Origin: Elusimicrobiota bacterium
Lineage (GTDB): Bacteria > Elusimicrobiota > Elusimicrobia > FEN-1173
Length of the DNA: 64,000 nucleotides
NCBI GenBank assembly: GCA_016715645.1
Contig: JADJZR010000001.1
Location: forward strand, 1 to 64,000
Direction: 5' to 3'
Below are positions 59,972 to 64,000 of the stretch, one piece after another; position 1 is the stretch's first letter; every line of letters begins with the position of its first letter. The notes beneath the pieces were generated by a model. That model ran no database searches. It was not told where the DNA came from and was given only the letters and a program-made list of their open reading frames with translations. The translations under genes were made by a program, and so were the position numbers.

Positions 59972-61639
59972 ATGACCCTCGCTCCCTTGGCGGCGATGGC
60001 GTGCGCCCTTTTTGTGATCGCCTATGTGGTTTACGGGCGGATCTTGTCTCGTTTGTTCGGGCTTGACCCCCGCCGGCCCACGCCCGCCCATACATTGAAA
60101 GATGGGATCGATTTCGTTCCGGCTAAAGGACCCGTTCTGTTGGCCCAACATTTTTCCGCCATCTCCGCCGCCGGACCCATTGTGGGACCCATTTTGGCGG
60201 GCCTGTGGTTCGGGTGGCTTCCGGCGCTGTTGTGGATCGTGTTCGGTTCCATTTTTCTGGGCGCGGTTCACGACTATTCCAGCATCGTCGGGTCCATTCG
60301 GCATCGGGGCTCGTCAGTGGCGGAAATCGTCCGGGACCACGTGGGCGGACGTGCTTACAAGTTTTTTTTGGGGTTCGTGTGGCTGTCGCTTCTTTACGTG
60401 ATCACGGCGTTCACCGACATCACCAGCGCCAGTTTCGTGGAACCCCAGTTCGGCGGTGGCGTGGCCACGGCCTCCACCGCTTATCTCTTGATCGGGTTGG
60501 GCCTGGGATGGGCGCTCAACAAAGGCCGTGTTCCCCTGTGGCTGGCCACCTTGATCGCTTTGCCTCTGGTCGGCGCGGCCATCGGGTGGGGACAATCGTT
60601 CCCCCTCCGGTTTCCCGACAGCGGCTGGATTCGACCGCAACTGGCTTGGAACTTCATCATCCTCGGATATTGTTTTGTGGCCTCCCTCATTCCTGTTTGG
60701 CTGTTGGTTCAACCCCGGGGATATTTGGGCGGGTATTTCCTTTATGGAACACTTCTGGCCGGCCTGGTGGGCTTATTTCTGGGGGGCGATAAAATTCAGT
60801 ACCCCGCCATCACCGGCTTTGTGGGACTCAATGGAATGCCCCTTTTTCCCATGCTGTTTGTGACAGTGGCCTGCGGGGCTTGCTCGGGGTTCCATGGCCT
60901 TGTCGGGTCCGGAACCACTTCAAAACAAATCGATGTGGAAACCGATTGCCAATTGGTCGGATACGGTGGCATGCTCTTCGAAGCCCTGGTCGCCGTGGTG
61001 GCTCTGGCCACGCTCATGGTGTTGCCCGTCGGCGACGCCGCGTTGGGTTTGGGGCCGGACCGAATTTACGCCGCTGGGTTGGCCCGGTTTGTGGAACGAT
61101 TCGGCATCCAACCTGATTTGGCGCGCAACTTCGCCCTGTTGGCCTTCGCCACTTTTATCTATGATACGTTGGACGTCACCACCCGGTTGGGGCGGTACAT
61201 GCTTCAGGAACTCACGGGCTGGTCCGGTGTCAAAGGGGGCATGGCGGCCACCCTGTTGACCCTGGCGCTTCCGGCGGTTTTTGTCACGGTTCGCGTCGTT
61301 GACCCGTCGGGAAACCCCGTCCCCGCCTGGAAAATGTTTTGGACCATTTTCGGCACGTCCAACCAACTGCTGGCCGGGCTCACGCTGTTGGGGCTTACAA
61401 CATGGCTCAAAGAACGCGGCGGACGGGCTTGGCTTGTGACCGCGTTCCCCATGGCCTTTATGATGGTCATGACCCTGTGGGCCCTGGGCCGAACCATCCT
61501 TCCGTGGGCGGCGACTCTGGGCAACAACCCCCGGTGGGAAACGATTCCCGTTGTGGCCGTGGTTTTATTCGCCCTGGCCCTCTTGTTGATTTTTGATTCG
61601 GTTCGCGGTCTCACTAAAAAACAAAGGATTCCCCTATGA
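59972..61639 (+). CDS. cstA: Carbon starvation protein A (peptide/pyruvate transporter)
   Basis: A 555-residue membrane protein of the CstA family: VVYGRILSRLFGLDPRRPTP, GIDFVPAKGPVLLAQHFSAISAAGPIVGP (in part), GAVHDYSSIVGSIRHRG and FHGLVGSGTTSKQI are signatures. Shorter than E. coli CstA (about 700 residues), like many non-enterobacterial homologues. Members import pyruvate or peptides. The stop overlaps the exbB start (ATGA), so it is co-transcribed with the TonB system. Confidence 0.93.
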   Translation: MTLAPLAAMACALFVIAYVVYGRILSRLFGLDPRRPTPAHTLKDGIDFVPAKGPVLLAQHFSAISAAGPIVGPILAGLWFGWLPALLWIVFGSIFLGAVHDYSSIVGSIRHRGSSVAEIVRDHVGGRAYKFFLGFVWLSLLYVITAFTDITSASFVEPQFGGGVATASTAYLLIGLGLGWALNKGRVPLWLATLIALPLVGAAIGWGQSFPLRFPDSGWIRPQLAWNFIILGYCFVASLIPVWLLVQPRGYLGGYFLYGTLLAGLVGLFLGGDKIQYPAITGFVGLNGMPLFPMLFVTVACGACSGFHGLVGSGTTSKQIDVETDCQLVGYGGMLFEALVAVVALATLMVLPVGDAALGLGPDRIYAAGLARFVERFGIQPDLARNFALLAFATFIYDTLDVTTRLGRYMLQELTGWSGVKGGMAATLLTLALPAVFVTVRVVDPSGNPVPAWKMFWTIFGTSNQLLAGLTLLGLTTWLKERGGRAWLVTAFPMAFMMVMTLWALGRTILPWAATLGNNPRWETIPVVAVVLFALALLLIFDSVRGLTKKQRIPL

Positions 61640-62091
61640 TGTCATCGTTTGATCTTAAACACACCCTCCTGTTAGGCTGGCCGATCCTATCGGTGCTTTT
61701 GGTCTTTTCCATTCTGACCGTATCGATCTTTTTCGAGTGCTTGTCCCTTTTCCGCCACATACGGGAAATCCTCGCCTCGCAAGGTGAAAAACATTCCGTC
61801 AAACCCCTGTTCGACCGGGTGGAACAACGCCTGGCCGTTCTCGGGACCCTGGCCAACTCGGCGCCCTTTGTGGGCCTTCTGGGAACAGTGATCGGGATCA
61901 TTCGGGCGTTTCATACCATCAGCCAAGCGTCTGGATCGGGCGGAGGCATGGCGTTGGTGGCGGGAGGCATTTCCGAAGCGCTGGTGTCCACCGCGGCGGG
62001 ACTGGCGGTGGCCATTCCGGCCAGCATGTTGTTCAACTATTTCACGTTCAAAAACGAGAAACTCATGGAAAACGCGGGGACTGACGAATGA
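61636..62091 (+). CDS. exbB: ExbB/TolQ-family proton channel
   Basis: A 151-residue protein with three transmembrane segments (LLGWPILSVLLVFSILTVSI, LANSAPFVGLLGTVIGIIRA, GISEALVSTAAGLAVAIPAS). The second and third carry the MotA/TolQ/ExbB signature and line the proton path. Short for the family, lacking the usual longer N-terminus. Overlaps cstA and exbD by 4 bases each. Confidence 0.9.
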   Translation: MMSSFDLKHTLLLGWPILSVLLVFSILTVSIFFECLSLFRHIREILASQGEKHSVKPLFDRVEQRLAVLGTLANSAPFVGLLGTVIGIIRAFHTISQASGSGGGMALVAGGISEALVSTAAGLAVAIPASMLFNYFTFKNEKLMENAGTDE

Positions 62092-62519
62092 AAGTTCATT
62101 TGGGATCCCACAAGAAAAAACGGCTGATCACGGAAATCAACATGGTGCCGTTCATCGACGTGGTGTTGGTGTTGCTGATCATCTTCATGATCCTTTCGCC
62201 GTTCATCGCCCAATCCCAAATCCCGGTGAACCTGCCCCGGGCCGCCGGCACACCCAGTGACGACGACACTCCCTTGAAATTGAAAATCACCCGGGATGGC
62301 GATTATTATGTGGGCGACCAGCGGGTGTTACGAAACAATTTGGCCGAAAAATTAGCCGACACGCTTCTCAAAAGCCAGCGGCGTGCCGTTCTAATCGAGG
62401 CCGACCGGGACGTTTCGTTCAAAAACGTCGTCCTCGCCCTGGACGCGGCCCAGAAACTGAAAGCGGTGAAGGTGGGGGTCGCGGTGCTTCCTACCGAAGA
62501 TACACCCGCCACACGGTGA
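62088..62519 (+). CDS. exbD: ExbD/TolR-family protein
   Basis: A 143-residue single-pass protein: cytoplasmic KKKRLITEINMVPFIDVVLV with the conserved proton-carrying Asp, one transmembrane helix (VVLVLLIIFMILSPFIA) and a periplasmic domain (VNLPRAAGTPSDDD, LIEADRDVSFKNVVLALDAA). Works with ExbB to energise the TonB-like protein encoded next. Confidence 0.93.
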   Translation: MKVHLGSHKKKRLITEINMVPFIDVVLVLLIIFMILSPFIAQSQIPVNLPRAAGTPSDDDTPLKLKITRDGDYYVGDQRVLRNNLAEKLADTLLKSQRRAVLIEADRDVSFKNVVLALDAAQKLKAVKVGVAVLPTEDTPATR

Positions 62520-62537
62520 CGTGCCGAGTCATGACTT

Positions 62538-62585
62538 GTCAAGTCGTAACTTGACAAGTCTAGACTTGACAAGTTACGACTTGAC
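62538..62585. repeat. Near-perfect 48-bp palindrome between exbD and tonB
   Basis: The two halves meet at TCTAGA and differ at one position. Each half holds iterated ACTTGAC/GTCAAGT units. It would form a very stable hairpin in the transcript, or be a binding site in DNA. Confidence 0.85.
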
Positions 62586-62616
62586 GAACGGAATCCATGA
62601 GAAAAGGTCCCTCTAA

Positions 62617-63333
62617 ATGAACCGATACCTGGCTATTTCCTCCGCACTCCATGGAATCGTTTTCGGTCTTTATTTTCTTTTCCTCTCATGGGCCGATCGG
62701 CCCCAAGCTTATTACGGGTTCCAGTTTTTGGGGGGACAGTCTGGGTTTGGGACGGGGCGATTGGAACCGGCGGCGGCTCCGCTCAAAGAAACGGGGCGCC
62801 CCGCCGCCACCCCATCGAAGGATAACGCCTTGCTTAAATCCGACGACTCGGACCGCGTGGCCATCGCAAAAAAGACCGCCGTCAAAAAGGAGTCCGCTCC
62901 CAAAACGCCCGCCGTTAAAGACGGGCAAAAGGGCGGGCGCGGAAACGCCGCCTTGGGTCGAGGCGATTTTCAAGGTTCGAAAACAGGGCCGGTGGGCGGC
63001 GTGGGGACGTCTTTGGAAATCGGCGGGTTCGGGCCCGGAGGCGCCGGGGGCGTGGGCCAACAGTTTCCGTTTAAGTGGTATGGGGAACTGGTTTACAAAC
63101 GGTTGTGGGAAGCCTGGGACCGCACCGACGCCGGGACCCGGGAATGCAAAGTGGCTTTCAAAATTTTAAAAGACGGCAAAGTCACCGGCGTTAAAATAAA
63201 GAGCTCTTCCGGCGACGCCTTGTTTGACATGACCGCCAAACGAGCCGTGCTGGCCGCCGCCCCTTTTTCCCCTCTTCCTGAAGGATTCAAAGAAAAAGAA
63301 CTCCCTATCCTGGTTCGGTTTCGATTGCAGTAA
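62617..63333 (+). CDS. TonB/TolA-like energy transducer
   Basis: A 238-residue protein: an N-terminal membrane anchor (YLAISSALHGIVFGLYFLFL), a Gly/Lys/Pro-rich periplasmic spacer (AVKKESAPKTPAVKDG, GGFGPGGAGGVGQQ) and a C-terminal TonB/TolA domain (GELVYKRLWEAWDRTDAGTR, CKVAFKILKDGKVTGVKIKS, SPLPEGFKEKELPILVRF). The gene follows exbB-exbD after a palindromic gap. Whether it serves TonB-type uptake or Tol-type envelope integrity cannot be told; no receptor is in the window. Confidence 0.88.
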   Translation: MNRYLAISSALHGIVFGLYFLFLSWADRPQAYYGFQFLGGQSGFGTGRLEPAAAPLKETGRPAATPSKDNALLKSDDSDRVAIAKKTAVKKESAPKTPAVKDGQKGGRGNAALGRGDFQGSKTGPVGGVGTSLEIGGFGPGGAGGVGQQFPFKWYGELVYKRLWEAWDRTDAGTRECKVAFKILKDGKVTGVKIKSSSGDALFDMTAKRAVLAAAPFSPLPEGFKEKELPILVRFRLQ

Positions 63334-63384
63334 CCGGGATTAACCGGTTATCGAACCAGTGGTCTGATTCGGCCGGAAATGCGG

Positions 63385-63975
63385 TTATCGGCCGGCGAAG
63401 TTCTGTTCGGCGAATCGCCACTGGACGAGACGGGAGAGGAAGGTTTCGACAAACTTGGGGCGCAGGTTGCGGTAGTCGATGTAGTAGGCATGTTCCCAGA
63501 CATCGAGGCAGAGCAACGGCTTGTCTCCGGTGGTCAGCGGGGTGCCAGCGGCGCCCATGTTGACGATGTCCACCGAGCCGTCGGCCTTCTTGACCAGCCA
63601 GGTCCAGCCGGAACCGAAGTTGCCGACTGCCGAGGCCTGAAAGGCCTTGAGAAACTCGGCGAAGGATCCCCACCGGGCATCAAGAGCCGCCGCCAGAGCG
63701 CCCGTAGGCGCACCGCCTCCATTGGGTGTCAGGCAATTCCAGAAAAAACTATGGTTCCACACCTGGGCCGCGTTGTTGTAGAGGCCGCCGGGCGGCGCTT
63801 TCCGAATGATCGCCTCCAGATCGAGCGCTTCGTATTCCGTCCCCTTGATTAGATTGTTCAGATTGGTGACATAGGTTTGATGGTGCTTGCCGTAATGGTA
63901 TTCGAGGGTTTCCCGCGACATGTGAGGGGCCAGCGCGTCCAAGGCAAAGGGCAGTTGGGGTAACTGATGTATCAT
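63385..63975 (-). CDS. sod: Superoxide dismutase (Fe/Mn family)
   Basis: A 196-residue enzyme with the four metal ligands: His in LEYHYGKHHQTYVTNLN, His in VWNHSFFWNCL, and Asp and His in CLDVWEHAYYIDY. SAVGNFGSGWTWLV fits the iron-type subgroup somewhat better than manganese, but this needs a proper alignment. Convergent with the TonB-like gene, 51 bases apart. Confidence 0.95.
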   Translation of the reverse strand: MIHQLPQLPFALDALAPHMSRETLEYHYGKHHQTYVTNLNNLIKGTEYEALDLEAIIRKAPPGGLYNNAAQVWNHSFFWNCLTPNGGGAPTGALAAALDARWGSFAEFLKAFQASAVGNFGSGWTWLVKKADGSVDIVNMGAAGTPLTTGDKPLLCLDVWEHAYYIDYRNLRPKFVETFLSRLVQWRFAEQNFAGR

Positions 63976-64000
63976 GGGCGTCCTCCGTAGGACTTGGTTT

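Overview
The window comes from a Gram-negative (diderm) bacterium. It encodes two outer-membrane beta-barrel proteins, a TonB/ExbB/ExbD system and a large secreted RTX-type protein. Metabolism looks flexible toward oxygen: pyruvate:ferredoxin oxidoreductase sits in the same window as superoxide dismutase and a hemerythrin-like protein. The gene set would suit an uncultured lineage such as Elusimicrobiota, but no marker here decides the phylum and that placement is a guess.

Layout. (1) About 0-13 kb, minus strand: an accessory locus of secreted modular proteins. It holds a very large lysozyme / RTX / subtilisin / P-domain gene that runs off the left edge and is riddled with frameshifts. Upstream is a second, paralogous protein whose N-terminal enzyme module is a lipase. 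An intact ISL3-family element with a perfect 8-bp target duplication interrupts the second gene. Small partner genes overlap it on both sides. (2) About 13-18 kb: a REP-associated transposase between inverted repeats, an AbiEii-like toxin-antitoxin pair with its own operator, and a DUF2723 membrane protein. (3) About 18-34 kb, minus strand: housekeeping genes (rpe, PASTA protein, rlmN, htpX, fmt, def, rmuC), then a sulfur island with sulfate ABC transporter, porin and metY-metX-metW behind a long structured leader. (4) About 35-49 kb: a chromosomal integron. A broken intI lies on the minus strand, followed on the plus strand by about eighteen cassettes separated by attC sites. Cargo includes four BrnT-like and two other toxin-antitoxin pairs, a dead YhdJ-type restriction-modification system split by an IS21-family element, small membrane proteins, a lipoprotein, a zinc-ribbon protein and ORF-less cassettes. 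The array ends against a truncated RND-adaptor fragment. (5) About 49-64 kb: core genes again (AsmA-like protein, dihydroorotate dehydrogenase-like protein, nifJ, engB, hemerythrin-like, two cation antiporters, YfcH-like, cstA-exbB-exbD-tonB, sod).

How parts work together. The sulfate importer and metYXW form a sulfate-to-methionine supply module. The integron looks like a stranded accessory store: the integrase has a nonsense codon, a frameshift and a deletion removing catalytic residues, while many toxin-antitoxin cassettes keep intact frames, several with their own promoters and palindromic operators.

Caveat. Frameshifts cluster in 0-5 kb, in intI, in the restriction-modification cassette and in the IS21 element. 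Many lie at homopolymers, and a 50-base G/C tract disrupts the start of cysT. Some lesions may be sequencing or assembly errors rather than decay. Cassette ORFs interleaved with them are clean, which argues against uniformly poor sequence.
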